This document shows positions 1 through 13,054 of a stretch of 64,000 nucleotides of DNA, in pieces. A program made the translations under genes and the position numbers. Source of the DNA: Physcomitrium patens (lineage: Eukaryota > Streptophyta > Bryopsida > Funariales > Funariaceae); contig NC_037254.1 of assembly GCF_000002425.4 (NCBI RefSeq), forward strand, positions 21,794,115-21,858,114, read 5' to 3'. The notes below the pieces were generated by a model. That model saw only the letters and a list, made by a program, of their open reading frames with translations, searched no databases and was not told where the DNA came from. How positions within the stretch are numbered: the first letter of the stretch is position 1; each line of letters starts with the position of its first letter.

Positions 1-824
1 AAATTTAAAGCTATATTTTTCTACCTTGGTGATTTATCATAGTAATAAAATTAATTTAAATTTCTATAAATTATATTTTTTATATTAATAATTAAAATAA
101 AAGTAATTCTTTTCATATTTCTTTTAATTATTGATTAATATTTATAATTTTTTATAAGTAATACATATAGATAGAAGGCCAATGTAAATATTTATTTTAA
201 TAAATAATTTTTAATACTTAATAATAAATAAAAATATTAAATTAAAGAAGATAATTACCTCTAAGACTTACTAAGATTCCATTTCTACGACTAAAATTCT
301 AATTTTCTATTTTTATAGGAATTTATTTATTATTCACCATATATTATAATTTAAATTATTTTAAATATATTTTTTTATCCTAAAATAACTTATGATTTGA
401 TTTAATGACTCATATATTAAATCAATAAAATTGAACTATGGAAGGAGATGACTTGTAATTTGGATAAATTGATACATTTGTTATTTAACACATTTAATAT
501 AGTAGTTGGAACCTATAGCCGATTTTAATTGTAATTAGAACAAATTTTAGTAAGTCATCGTCATATTGAGATTGAAGTTGCTTCTTTAAAGCAAGGCCTT
601 ATCAAGACTAAGATTTTTTCTTTGAGTTTCAATAGAGATCAAACAAGTAGGATTTAGCCATCGATTAGTAATTGTGAGGTTGTCATTAAGTATTGAAAAT
701 GATTGTCTTATATATTACGTGAAGATAGTATTAGTAAAATTTCTTCAACTAAAGAATATAAATTACAATATTTGGAGATTAAAAAATAATTAATTCTACT
801 AGTCCAAGGTAATTTACTATTAAT

Positions 825-871
<47 letters not shown>

Positions 872-1990
872 CTTATAAAACTTAATTTTTTGTGTCTAAT
901 TTTAGTTATTTGAACCATTAACAATAGATTTCTTTTTAATCCTAGAATATAAAAAATATCTAAAATTTATATATGTTAACCAAATTTGAATTATAGGATG
1001 ACAAATCCAATGCCTTGAGGAATATATAAACTATTATCTTATGATAAAATAAATTTTTAATCACACAAAAATTTCTTATAGAAATATACTTGAGAACCTT
1101 TCTTTGATTGTTTGTATATATACTTGATGTGATTTCAAATTTCCTTTGATATAGGTAGTTTGCATAATGTTATAATTTGTTTATTTCCATAATGTACAAG
1201 TATTTTTATACATGCTTTTACATCCTTTAAACTCTGGGCATGCAATTGTACCATATTACTTGCATTAGGTGCAGCTTTAATGCCATTAATCACTCCCTAC
1301 ATTTCTACTCAATTCAAAAGAGCCTCCAATTTAATATTCCAAGTGTAATGATTAATGTAGACAACAAAGGTATTAATGGAAAGTGAGAAGTAATATGAAA
1401 AGACATAGTGGAAGAGTTTTTTACTTATATTAAAGAAAAGGAAGGAAAATTAGTGCTTTGAGATTATATAAGAAAAAGAACATTAAAAATGATAAAATAA
1501 CATAACTTGATTACATAACAATAATAAAAACCTCATATATTATCTTGTGGAGAGAAGTAGTTATAATTTCTTTGTAACTATTTTTTATCTACTTAACAAT
1601 AATCCTATATTTATTGACATATATTAATTAATCTAACATGTATTAATAAATCTAATAAGTTTAAGTAGATATGATACAAACTATATTAAATGCATAAATT
1701 ACTCTACTTTGGTATTTAGATTAATAATTTTTTAACAAAAATAAATATTTATCAAAATATAAAAATTAAATCATGATCTATTTTTGCATATATATAAATA
1801 AGTTGTCAATGTAATCCTAAAAATATTTTAAATTCAAAGTAAAAACTTATATTGAATTACAAACAATATAATAAGATAGTTTATATAATAGAAAACCACA
1901 TTGGTTCCAAAAGATTTTTTTACATATACATGTTTTATACAAATGGATAATATATTTGTAAAAAGTATTGACAGTAACTTAGTGAGGAGC
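1..1990. other. AT-rich intergenic stretch, no gene seen
   Basis: Very AT-rich sequence with frequent stops in every frame. No recognisable protein, RNA or transposon domain was found. It contains the TA microsatellite listed separately. The stretch around 430-800 is slightly less AT-rich and may be an old repeat, but I could not match it to anything else in the window. Confidence 0.6.
828..869. repeat. (TA)n microsatellite
   Basis: About 21 uninterrupted TA units. This is plain dinucleotide repeat in AT-rich spacer. Confidence 0.95.
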
Positions 1991-4000
1991 TATGTTGTAC
2001 AATTTCATAGCCTACGTGCTTGAGCAGAGTTGCAAACCCCTAATGAGCAAATTTTTTGATGGCAATTTGATTGAATGATTATATTGATTCATTTTCATGC
2101 ATTAATTTGCAAAATGATGTTACTGTGATGTTTTTCTGGTGCATGAGTCACCTCTTTGAAGTTTCTGGCCAGTTTAAGGCTGTAGGTAAAACACATCAAC
2201 CCAAAACACACACATGAAGTACACTCACTACCTCTTGAAATGAGCTGGAGCTAGAGTCTGAGATTCTAAAGCAAAGTGACGATTGAAAGTGTAGCAAATG
2301 ATCAAGCTTGTTTGTGTCGTTTTATTGTCAGCAGGGGAGTTGCCTTAATAGAGTAGAAGACCACTACAGTTAAAAACTTGGCTCATCTTTGACTGAGTAA
2401 GCATCTTGGTTTTGTAACACTCCTTGGCTCAATGCTCACTGAGTGACTGCATCCGACCTTGTCATGTGTTCTTAACATGTTAGTAGATCCAAGCGTGGCG
2501 AGGACGTTTCTCGGGAGGTGAGCTAGGTTTCATCCATGAGGACTCATAGAAAACTAAGTTCTGTTTAACTGCTTTGGATAGTTGTGGAACTCAGTTATGA
2601 GATCCAATTGGACTTGATTTGTTTCAATGAGATTAGTGGGGTGGGGGATGTGGGACTTTCTATGTTGAAATTTTCAAAGTGAGCGCGTGAAAGTCCTAGA
2701 GATTCTTCATGACAGCTTCAACATAAGGTGCTTTTATTGTAGACGAGCCCGTCATGTTCACTCAAGGTTAACCAAAACTGCATAAATTCGGAAAGTTAAA
2801 ATTCAGTTAAAATCACAATTCGCAAATAAGGATGTGACTTTCAAGGAAATTTCAGGTGTGGAAAAGTGACCAGCAACCGGGTGAGTCATGTATTACATAC
2901 ACCTCATGCTCTCGGTTAATAATCAGTTGGATTTAAGTTTAATGTGCAACACAACCATGAAAATATGGACACAGTGAGCAAATAAATCTAGGTTCGACCA
3001 CAATGCAAGCCTTGCTCTAGGTGGGTTGCCCTATGACAGTTGCTATGACTCCATGACAGGAATCTTAAAATTTAAATGTTAAATTCAGATTCTGCGTGCG
3101 TCGACAAGCAGATACGTTAATTGTCCTATTTCAATTCATAAGAATGCGTGATAACCTGTAACCGATACAGTTGAGAACGACGTAATCAGTCAAACGATGA
3201 CAAGTAGCAACATCAAGAAACCATATAAGCTTCGAACTAGAAGTGTAGGCCCACTTTTTGATCACTTTGGGTGCATGCTGTGATTATGTCGATCACACTC
3301 TTTAACGGGCACTAATCGAGTACATTTCTCTCTTGTTCCTCCACAGAGACTGCGAGTGAGAGATGCTCAATGAACTGGTACATGTTGAGTAAAAGGGTTT
3401 AGTGTCGAGCGAGAATAGAGACCTGCGAAGGCCTCAGTGGTCCACTTTCTATCGACTGGTTCGACGATGTTTTGTTATGCTTGTACGCACAATTGAAGAC
3501 GTCTGGTGCAGTGTGTGTTGTTTGTAGCTGGGGACCATCATTTAAGTCACTTATCCGCCGCAGTAAAAGTTCTGCGGGTGAATACGGTGACTGTCGTTTT
3601 GTGCGAGTTCAGGGTTACTGTTCTTGCAATCTTATTGTACCAGCAAACTCTGGAGTTCTTCAATTGGCTTACGTAGGGTCTCAGCCACTGTTTTTGATTC
3701 CTTCGTACCATTTGTCATCAGTTTTTACATGATTTTTTGTCTGTTGTGTGAATCATCGACATCAGTATATGATCGATTCACTGGATCAGAAATATTTCCT
3801 TTTCTGAGAATTTCTAATATTTTAATCTGCATGTTCAGCTTTATTTGCAAGTCACTAAGTGAGAACAAAGCTTGCCAGTATTCAGACAGACTTAGTTCGC
3901 GCATTAGTATGGTGTAACTGTTCAGGGTTTGGCAACCATCCAATATTCTATCCATTTTCGTTGCCTACTGTTTGGAGAATTGCTGAGTGCGTTTGGAGTG
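1991..4000. other. Gene-flanking region upstream of the C2H2 gene
   Basis: Base composition rises to roughly even here and stays so until the zinc-finger gene. No convincing ORF is present; the two short open frames at 3472-3917 match nothing I know. The stretch probably holds the promoter and 5' leader of the C2H2 gene. A polypyrimidine tract and AG near 3835-3852 could be the end of a leader intron. This is inferred from composition and position only. Confidence 0.4.
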
Positions 4001-4537
4001 ATGGGAACAAGGCTCATGTCCCTACTTTTCACGGAACAAGAGCACTTGAACAGCTTATCCTTGTGGAGAGGAAACATCATGCATGAGGCAGACGTCGAAG
4101 GAGGAGGGGAAGGTCCATACTGTAGACCGAAACTGCCTTTCACCACAACAGTCCCAGCAGGATTCTCGGGAGGTGCAATTACAAGTGAGCAGTGGCCACC
4201 GCGATCCTACTCCTGCAATTTCTGCAAACGCGAGTTTCGCACGGCGCAAGGCCTGGGAGGCCACATGAACGTGCACAGACGAGAGAGGGCTCAAGCAAAC
4301 CAACTGTCCATCTTGACGAACTACAACGAAGGATTGCCTCCCATTCCGACAAACTCCTGGGAAGTGATGAAAATAGATTGGGCACGAGGTTACTACAACC
4401 AGGAAGTACCATCCAAGCATGCATCCTCTTCATCTCCCAACCCTTCACTTCACGGGAGATTTCACTCTCCTGATAATCCCGAAGATTCTATTGACCTAGA
4501 GCTTCGACTCGGACAGAGATCTTACTGCATCACATGA
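4001..4537 (+). CDS. SUPERMAN-like single C2H2 zinc-finger protein with EAR repression motif
   Basis: The predicted product is 178 residues from the ATG at 4001; in-frame ATGs at 4016 and 4079 are alternative starts. The open frame extends to 3929, but only through a TTG codon, so I prefer 4001. One zinc finger is visible: Cys72 and Cys75, then His88 and His92 (C-X2-C-X12-H-X3-H). Its helix reads QGLGGH where plant Q-type fingers usually have QALGGH. The flanking residues, FCKREFR before and MNVHRRERA after, are typical of the SUPERMAN/RABBIT EARS branch. The C-terminus has LELRL at residues 166-170, an EAR motif that in this family recruits TOPLESS-type co-repressors. The protein is therefore probably a nuclear DNA-binding transcriptional repressor of development. 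The coding region is intronless, as is common in the family. The target genes cannot be read from the sequence. Confidence 0.85.
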   Translation: MGTRLMSLLFTEQEHLNSLSLWRGNIMHEADVEGGGEGPYCRPKLPFTTTVPAGFSGGAITSEQWPPRSYSCNFCKREFRTAQGLGGHMNVHRRERAQANQLSILTNYNEGLPPIPTNSWEVMKIDWARGYYNQEVPSKHASSSSPNPSLHGRFHSPDNPEDSIDLELRLGQRSYCIT

Positions 4538-6240
4538 ACGTCTAATCTGTCTAGCTCACTGGTGCAGATGTTGGACTAGATGCAGATATTATATTATCTA
4601 GAGGTAGCGCATGTCTAGATTTTTATATTCTGATCTTAGGAAGGAAGACGTTATAGCTTTACATGGTGTAAACCACCTCTGCTGTGATCCAAACCAATGA
4701 CTTAGACATCACTATTGTCGTGTTTATATAATTGACGTATCAGCCAATGCGTAGAATGAGCTTGTAAACTGTGGGAGAATATTTTAATCATTGTAGCGTC
4801 CACTAGCTCTGCGTTGGAACTGGTGCTGCTGCGTGTCTTGCAGTTTGGAATAGTTGTTGCTGTTGATGTGGTGATGATGGTGGTGGTGGTGGCAACGACG
4901 CTGAGCTCAGAGCCTGACACTCGCAGCAGCACTTGAGCATGCAACACCTTTTCTTCATTCCCTCATGAGGATTCTCATCCCTAATCATGCGTGAGCTGTA
5001 GCATTGTGCCCATGATCTTGTGTCAGAGCTGAAGCATGATTTCCTTTTCTCTTACATTTACAGATCCCTTTCATTTAGGGGCTCTGTGGTGTCTCGCAAA
5101 CATCGATCCACTTCCCGAGAAGAACCAGAAGAATCAAGGTTGCTCTCCTTCCACAAAACAGTCAATTGGAAGGCAGATATATAAATATACATATATATTG
5201 ATTATTGGAAAAAATTGAATAAATCATACTAATAAAATGAGTAGAATTTTCTTAAAAAAAACTCTCAATTGGATGAATTTCAGTAGAAGTGTATACATTG
5301 ATTATTGATTGCATCATCTTGTACCATTTATATAGATAGTTGAATGCCTACAATTTTCTGAATGTGTTTTGGATTAGAAGTGAAGCTAGTATATCTACTT
5401 TCATATTGGAGGCACAGAAGTGAAATTCTTGTAGTTGATATTTTTTTAATTTCAGTTATTTTTTATTTTTATTTTTTATTTTTTTGTTAGAATTAAATCA
5501 ATAATTTTTTTTTCTAAATTCTTCAAAGAAATATATGTAAAAAAAAATTATATTTGTATATAATAAATTTAAAAAACTCATAAAATAAAATTGTTTTAAT
5601 TTTTTAATTTTTTATTAAACTTCTAGGATAATAAAAACTACCTCTTCTTGTAGAACAAAGACATTGTTATTATGAACTAATTTTTTTCATATTGAGTCTA
5701 ACTAAGATATAGGCTACAACTTTGGTAGTGCCATTCCATTAAATTCTTTATGTTTTAACCTTAGAACCATCTTTTTTTCAAAATATAAAAGCTCTTGTTT
5801 TTCAAAGGTGTTGGTAGGGTCATTAAAGTAACATCCACCAATTCTTATTTGGCATTGTTTATAACAGAGACTAAGACAATATTTTATTGTCTTTAAAATC
5901 TTGAATTTTTTTCTTAATTAATAAAAAAATTCTTAACAAATTCTTTTACAATAAAATTATTTTAAATCTCTTTAATATAATTGCACAAGTTTTATTTTAA
6001 TTATTATTTTTTTATTATAGAATAAACCATAGAATAAAACATTTCTATGTCAATCAAACATATCTTATATTACACATTCTTAAAAAAATTATGATTTGGA
6101 TTAGCAATTTTCTAAGTTTTGGTTTATGCACCTAGCCTAATTGTTTCCAATCTATTAATTATAACAAGTTACTTTACTTGAACTAGTTGCATTCTATGAG
6201 GATCGAAATGCTCAAGAGTTACTGTATATTGTATAGTCGT
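4538..6240. other. 3' flank of the C2H2 gene, then AT-rich spacer
   Basis: The first 600 bases keep gene-like composition and include a short run of GTG/GAT triplets near 4865-4895 that creates spurious Ser/Thr-rich frames on the minus strand. From about 5220 the sequence is AT-rich spacer with T-runs and no recognisable feature. Confidence 0.5.
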
Positions 6241-7740
6241 GGGACAAAAAAGAATGTAAAATATTCACTCATAAAACGAAAAGACAGTGCTGCATACTTT
6301 GCAGAATGTTGAATCTGTGAGATGAAGGCAACTCACCACGCCCCAATGGCTGCAAACCAGGTATGAAGTTTATACAAAGCAGAAGAAGGTGACAAAGACA
6401 CTCAAATATATCACACAACCACCCAACGCATCGATAAAAAATCATGCACCACCGAGTTTGTGGAATTCACAAAAAGCCGGCAACAACAGTCCAATTAATC
6501 ATTCAGCATTATGCAACACCAACCCAAGACTTCCCATTGTTTGTAACACCAGGGAACGACAGATTCGACGATGCAGACCGAAGAAATGTACTAGAAATAG
6601 GGTTGGATTAAAAGTGTGGAATCGCAGATAATGGAACTATCCACACTGATGAATTGTCCCAGTGACTCCAGCTCTCGGAGGATCCAATGACAGACGCCCG
6701 AAGACCATGTCCACAAGGTTGAAGTTTCTTAACAGAATCTGGTAGTGATGATGATTGCCTTGACCTTTTGGCCACTAGCAATCATAAATCAAACATTAAA
6801 CAACGCTTGTTGTGAGGGGTAGGCTACGCGTAGCAAGCATCGTGGGAGAGGGGCTCTTCGGCAACACACTCACGCAATCACCAGGTGTTCAAAACATTTG
6901 GGGCCCGTTTCCACCGACGTGCCGGAAATCCTAGAAACTCGCAACCAGAGGGTCCTGGATTTGACAATTCTATCAGTCAAAGGAGCAACCTCGGCTCAGC
7001 GGATTGATCGACAGCAGGTATTGGATCCCTCCGCTGGCGTATCGCGGTGAAACTTGCGACTAGCAAGTAGCCGTGGGCCTTCGCACTGGCTTGCAAATGC
7101 CCCGGTTCTGTCGCGTGGCACACGATCTTTCGGAAAGAGCACGCAATTTAGCGAGTCGGTCCTGTCAAATTGCACCCGAGTCCCAACATGAAGGAATTTG
7201 ACGAGGAGACGGTGAGACGTGATCGGGGGAAGCCTGCTGTAGGGCGGCGCGGAATAGTCGCCGCGGTTCCAACCTGGCGGAAGGTCAATTCCCCTGGTCC
7301 AAAGAAGCCACAGGCAACAATGAGAATCCACAGCAGTCAGCAAACAAATTCAGTAGCTTGAAATTAGAAGCTGGAACTCACCCACCAGATGTGAGCTCAC
7401 CCACCTGAATCTTCGCAAGTTTTAGGAGGAAGGATTAGATTGAGCTTCTGCATTGTCTCAACAAAACTGATCCATGTTATGACTCCAACAGCTGCAACGG
7501 AAGACAACCAACTTGCAACACTTCTGTCTACTTAGAAAAGACCGAAACCAGACATTGTTAGATAAATTCAATCTGTACAGGAAAGTATCCATTTCCAACA
7601 CATTATGTGTTGTTTTCTTCAATCTTCATGTTGCTTTCAATATGTATACAAAAACCCGAACCTTAGGTTCATTGTTGAATAATAGCATGGATTTGATGAT
7701 TTGATTATGAATGATGATTAAATTTTTCTATTAATTTTAG
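6240..7740. other. GC-elevated island without a recognised gene
   Basis: About 1.1 kb (6300-7400) has clearly higher GC than the spacers on both sides, similar to the gene islands elsewhere. Open frames of 60-115 codons exist on both strands (for example minus 6996-7343), but they overlap each other and none shows a domain I recognise. It could be a non-coding transcript, a gene with small exons, or an old gene remnant. Confidence 0.35.
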
Positions 7741-10104
7741 GGAGTTGTTAAAGCCACACCCCACATTACCATCAGAATTTCTGAAATAACTGAAAGTCAT
7801 ATAAGAATTTTTTTAACTAAAAAATATAAAAATAAAGTTCTAATAAGTATTAAAGGAAATTATGCTTATTAATTTAGTATTTTATCTTTTTTGTAATAAT
7901 TTATGTTATATTTTTAAGACCAAAGTTTCAAATGGTCTTCTCAAATGGTAGTTATTAAATACTCGCAAATGATAGTTATCAAGCACAATAAGTATAAAAA
8001 ATATCATGAATTTATGGTGATTTATTTTTAGATTTTTTTTTTTTTTTTTTTTGAATTTATCACTGTTAGGAGCAATTATAAAGAATTGAAATAAGATTTG
8101 AAAGCCTTGCAAGATTCTTATGTTAATTGGTTTTTTTTTAAATACAATTGGTTAATTCAAATTTACAAAATATTATTCTAGACACAATAACCTAAAATGA
8201 TTAGAAACTAAAAGTAATAATAATACTAGTAATAAATTAGATATATATGTCTTATATAAGTTATAGAACCTTAGAAGAAGTTAGAAACATGAGATTAAGG
8301 CTTTGTGGCTCTTATAGGATACCTTAGACACTACTTATGAGTCTTGGTGAAGTTCAAAATTTCAATCACATAATCAAGTTATTCTTGAGATAAATCTAAA
8401 TTGCCTAATTTTTTTATTATCTACTTTTTATAATCAAATTATCATAAATTTTTCATAGTGACTTAATTTTTTATATCATTAAAAATATAAAATAATTACC
8501 TACAAAAATATTGACTATTTATTTTTAACTTTTATCAAATAAACATCTACTAAATAAAAAATTTGTAGTTTTAAAGTATGAATTCTTTTTATTATTCTCC
8601 TTTAACTAATTTTTTATTTTTTATTTTTTATTTTTTATAATTTATATTATTAATTATAATTTATTTTTTGTTAAAGCTACTATGAAATTTGAATTCAAAA
8701 AATGATTATATTGCCACAATTAAAACGTATTTTTAAAACTTCTAATTACTTCCCATATTAAGTAAAAAATAATAAATTTCATAAAATATACATTTATAAT
8801 ATAAAAATATTAAATTACCATTTTTTTTTTTTTTTAATGAGAAGCATTGTCTTAGATTAATTTAAGAAAATTGAGTTTCTAAAATTATTTTTTATATAAA
8901 TTATTTTTACAAGAAATTATCTGATGATTTTTATTTTTATTTTTTTATTTTTATTTTTATTCTTTTATTTTAAAAAATTATTTTTTTTCATTTTAAAAAT
9001 TAATTAAACATATATTAGAATTTTTTAATAAAAAATTTTAGAATAGATTTATAAAAGAAAATATCAAAGAATCATTCATTAATTTCACAAAGCCTTTTAG
9101 AATCACGTAAAGCTAAAAGATAGTATTTTATAACATATATATTACTGAAAAGTAATAAAATCATAAAACATGAAAGAGAAGTGATCAAATTTGATAAATA
9201 TGCCTAGTAGGGCATTTACACATTTTTTATTGAAAAATTGTTTCTTTTACATTCAGACTCTCAATTTATCAAGGCATCTGGATAGTTCCAAAACTTAGAT
9301 TTTAATATATGTGGTTCTTTTTTGATTGTTACTACTAGCAATAGATTGTGATGCAGTTAATACTTTGTTATAAATAACATAAAATAAAATAAATAAATAA
9401 AATTACAAATAAAATATTCTTAAAAAAAAGAGCTTACATTTTTGGTTAAATATTAGTCTTTAACTAATGGTTGCTGAAAGCATTTGATCAATATTAGTCT
9501 TTAACTAATTGTTTCTTTTACATTAATTAGTATAAATTTTCTTTTACATTAATTTTTGGTCAAATATTAGTCTTTAACCAAAAATTTCCTAAGTATCTTA
9601 CAAGAATTTTAATATTATAATTTTTTCAAAAGCATGCTGTGTAAGAAATATAAAACCAAATCTTTCATCCAGCAATAATAAAAATTTATTAATTCTTGTA
9701 TATACATTGAGAAGTTTGTCAATTGTTTAGTAAAATCGTCTTCATTAGAAATTAGTCTAAGTAAAATAAAAAATTATATGTTTAAGTTCCTTCCATGTTT
9801 GAAAAATATCCAAAGATTGGTGTTAAATCATAATTTTGTGTAGAACAAGATAATTACTTCTATAAAATTAATATATATCACCATTAATGTAAAATCCAAG
9901 ATGAGATATAATATAATCAAGATTTATTACTGATATACTAATAAACTAGTAGAAAAATCAATAAGCAAGCTAAGTCATTACACTTGGTAAGCCCTGCATA
10001 AATTTTAAAATTTTAAAGAAACTCAAATCAATAATTATTATTTTAATAGTAAAACTTCAACTGAATATTATATTATTTTTTGGAATCACTTAAAATCAAA
10101 TATA
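7741..10104. other. AT-rich spacer with homopolymer runs
   Basis: Extremely AT-rich, no gene. It contains a T-tract of more than 20 bases near 8033-8053 and another at 8821-8835. Near 9450-9585 there are three spaced copies of a short motif built around AATATTAGTCTTTAAC. Confidence 0.6.
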
Positions 10105-12758
10105 TTATTAATAATGATAGTTTATAGTTTTTATAATTCTTTCAATAAAAGTAGTTAAAATTTTAATATTATCTAATTTATTTGGCAATGATGTCAAGCT
10201 AAAATACTTTTATATATAAAAAGTAGCTAAGAATGTGAAATTATTGAATTTGTTTGGCCATAATTTCAAGCTTGAGTATTTGTTTATATCAAAGATAATT
10301 AATGATTTTATGTTTATAAATAGCATTAAACTTGAGTGTCTTTTCTTATTAAAGATAATAAAAGATATATAGTTATCTAATTTATCTAACAATGATATCA
10401 AGCTTATGAATTTGCTAAAAATATAAGTTAATTATGGATATATGATTATTTAATTTAGATGATAATGTTCTTAAGTTTTAATACTTCTATGTATGAAAAG
10501 TAATCAAAGATGTAACATAGCTTAATTCATCTAATAAAAATATTTAAGTAGACTATTAAATTAGATTAAAGGAGTCAAAAATGTTAAATTTTGTAATTCA
10601 TTTGATATCAAGGACATGAATCTCAAATAATAAAAACTTCAATACATTCTTATGACACTCAAAAAGAGTAGATAATTACTCAAAAATAATAATATATTAG
10701 AACTATAATGACTATTTCCAAAGATAAGAAAATTAGAGTCTCTTGAGAGAAGACTAAAAATAATAAGGCATTCCAAGAGTAAAGAAGACTTCATTCTTAC
10801 TTCTATATATACTATGCTTTTAGAAGCTATATGGTGGTGTTGTATAAGACCGCCAACATGTGTTTAATTTGCAAGATAAGTTTCCTATATGTATATCATA
10901 AGATTAGTTTTTACTACAAGCTACCAACACATATAACACGTGGCTTACTTATTGGCAAAGTTTCTAACCTACAAATCAACTACAAGCTTATTTGAAATCA
11001 AATCCATATTTATGAAGCTTCTATGAAGCTTTACTATAAATATTATGAAATTTTCTTACATTTATCTTCTACCTAACACTTCTTATTTAGGTAATTATGT
11101 ATGTCCATGACATTTGATAATAATGACAAGCTTAAGTATCTTGATAAATTAAAAATAAATAAATCATTTGACATTGCTTAATTCATTTAATAATAATATC
11201 AAACTTAAGTACCTTAATAAATTATAAATAAATAAATTATATGATATTACTCAATTTATTTGACAAGAATATTAAGCTTTAATACTTACATCAAAAATAA
11301 TTAAAGATATAAAATTGTGCAATTTATATAATAAAAATTTCAACCGTAAGAACTTGATTAAATAAAAGATAATCAAAGATGTAAAATTATTTAATTTTAT
11401 TTACAACATTTTTAAGAATTTGAATGAATTCATATCTATGGTAGAAAAAGTAGTAAAGTTATTTAATGTATTTGGTAATAAATTCAAAATAAACCATATT
11501 TTAGATATAAAAAATTATCAAATTTGTGAAGTTCTTTAAGTTATTTAAAAATAATATTCAGCCTCACCAATTTTTTATAATATAAAAAATTTAAAATTTG
11601 AAATAACTTATTTTATTTAATAAAGATGTAAAAATTTATATAATAAATTTTTTGATTTTTTCTATTTTTTAGATAAAATATTAATTTTTTATAATATCTT
11701 ATACTAAAAGTAATTAAAGATGTGAGATTTTTTAAGTTTACATTTCACAACTATTTATTTTTTCAAGTTAAAGTACCTACTTATATTAAATATAGTCAAA
11801 TATATAATGTATTTAATTTATGTGAAATTAATGTCAAGCTTGACCACTTCCATATTTCAAAGGTATTCAAAATTATAAAGTTATCCAACTCATTTGACAT
11901 TGATTTCAAGCTTAAGTACTTATTTATAACAAAGGTAGTTTAAAATGTGATTTTTTCTTCTTTTTGTAACAATAATTTTAAGCTTAAGTATCTCAAACTA
12001 TCAAAGGTAGTAAAAAATGTGAAATTATTCAATTTATTTAGAATTAATATTAAACTTTAGCACTCATTCATATTAAAGTTAGTCAAAGATGTGAAGTTGT
12101 TCTATGAATTTAACAATATTGTGAAGCTTGAGGACTTGTTTATAGTAAAAATAATTTAAGATGTATTATTGCCCAATTTATAGGATAATAATGAAAAATT
12201 TAAGCACCTCTATAAATAAAAGGTAGTAAAAAACTGAGATTGCTCAATTCATTTAGGAATAATGATAAGCTTAAGCATATGTATATATTAAAAATAATCA
12301 AAGATATGAGATTATTTAATGTATTCAGCAATGATATGAAGCTTAAGCATTTGCTAATAAAAAAGATAGTTTAAAATATGATATTTCTTAATTCATGTAA
12401 TAAGGATAAAAAGCTTGAGCATCCATTCATATTAAAGATAGCCAAGGATGTGAGGTTGTGCAATGCATTTGGTAATGATGTCAAGCTTAAGTATGTAATT
12501 ATATAAAAGGTAGTCAAGATAGTTAAGTTGATTCATTCATTTGGCAATGATGTGAAGCTTGAGTCTTCCATCATATCAATGGTTGTCAAAGATATGATAT
12601 TGTACAGAGTATGGAATAATAATGTTAAGAATAATAAGCCTCATATATCAAAAGCAATCAAAGATATAAAGTTGTATATGTCATTTAGCAATGATATTAA
12701 GTTTAAGTTTTTATTTATATTAAAGGTTATTAAAGTTGTGGTGTTGTTTATATCAAGT
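10105..12758 (+). pseudogene. Decayed ~72-bp periodic array, reads as relic LRR coding sequence
   Basis: About 29 degenerate units of close to 72 bp run head to tail, interrupted at 10606-11112 by a solo LTR. The best-preserved pair starts at 12468 and 12540, exactly 72 bp apart. Each unit carries a core like TTTGGCAATGATGTCAAGCTT, then a variable part, then a segment like AAAGGTAGTCAAAGATGTGAAG. Read in one frame, 72 bp is 24 residues, with a repeating SFGN-D-VKL core and leucine/isoleucine/valine at the spacing of the plant LxxLPxSFGNLxxLxxLxLxxC leucine-rich repeat. The family link is inference: period, SFGN and hydrophobic spacing fit LRRs of NBS-LRR proteins, but stops are frequent and the usual Pro and Cys positions are lost. 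A non-coding satellite remains possible. A 25-bp stub of the array continues at 20647-20671, beyond the inserted gypsy element. Confidence 0.6.
10606..11112 (-). mobile_element. Solo LTR of AT-rich gypsy LTR family, inserted in the LRR array
   Basis: A 507-bp block flanked by a perfect 5-bp target duplication, TTTGA at 10601-10605 and 11113-11117. It ends in CATGACA; the other end is TATCAAGG, a mutated TGTCAAGG. Five related copies occur at 20672-21186, 22017-22566, 22932-23436, 28470-29008 and 50330-50865. Transcriptional sense is minus: in that direction an AAGCTTC-rich stretch is followed by a TATA-like AGTATATATAGAAG, the same order as in the LTRs of the intact gypsy element. Excising it joins the two halves of one 72-bp array unit. 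Confidence 0.85.
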
Positions 12759-13030
12759 TGTCAAGGACATACACTAAGAAGTTGTAGAAGATTCTAGAAG
12801 GTTCTATAGAAGCTTTGTAGTTTGTAGAAGCTACTTAAGAAGTTTTCAAGCTCGTGGAAGCTGCTTGAGAAGCTTCTTAGTTTGTAGTATATATAGGAGC
12901 CAAGATTAAGGAGATCCTCAGTCTCGACAACACATCTCTTGGAGCTCTAGCTCACCTCTCTAGTGTTGTTTTTGTACTCATCTGATTAATCTAGTTCTTG
13001 TTGATTCTTCAGTATTCTAAATTCATGACA
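12759..13030 (+). repeat. 5' LTR of the gypsy chromovirus
   Basis: 272 bp, TG..CA ends. It has a TATA-like TAGTATATATAGGAG at about 12886-12900 and, upstream, two copies of a 30-bp AAGCTTCTTAG-type repeat. At 12786-12805 four perfect alternating heat-shock pentamers occur (aGAAg aTTCt aGAAg gTTCt). It is shorter than the 3' LTR by about four 30-bp units plus 27 bp near its 3' end. Confidence 0.9.
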
Positions 13031-13054
13031 GTTTGTCGAGACTACACTCATCTT

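Noticed and set aside
4702..4988. Minus-strand Ser/Thr/Gln-rich open frames downstream of the C2H2 gene
   Set aside because: They come from a short triplet-rich stretch in the 3' flank, overlap in different frames and have no domain.
10105..12758. Plain satellite or centromeric repeat
   Set aside because: Units are too diverged from one another and the 24-codon period with repeating SFGN fits an LRR relic better, although the satellite option is not excluded.
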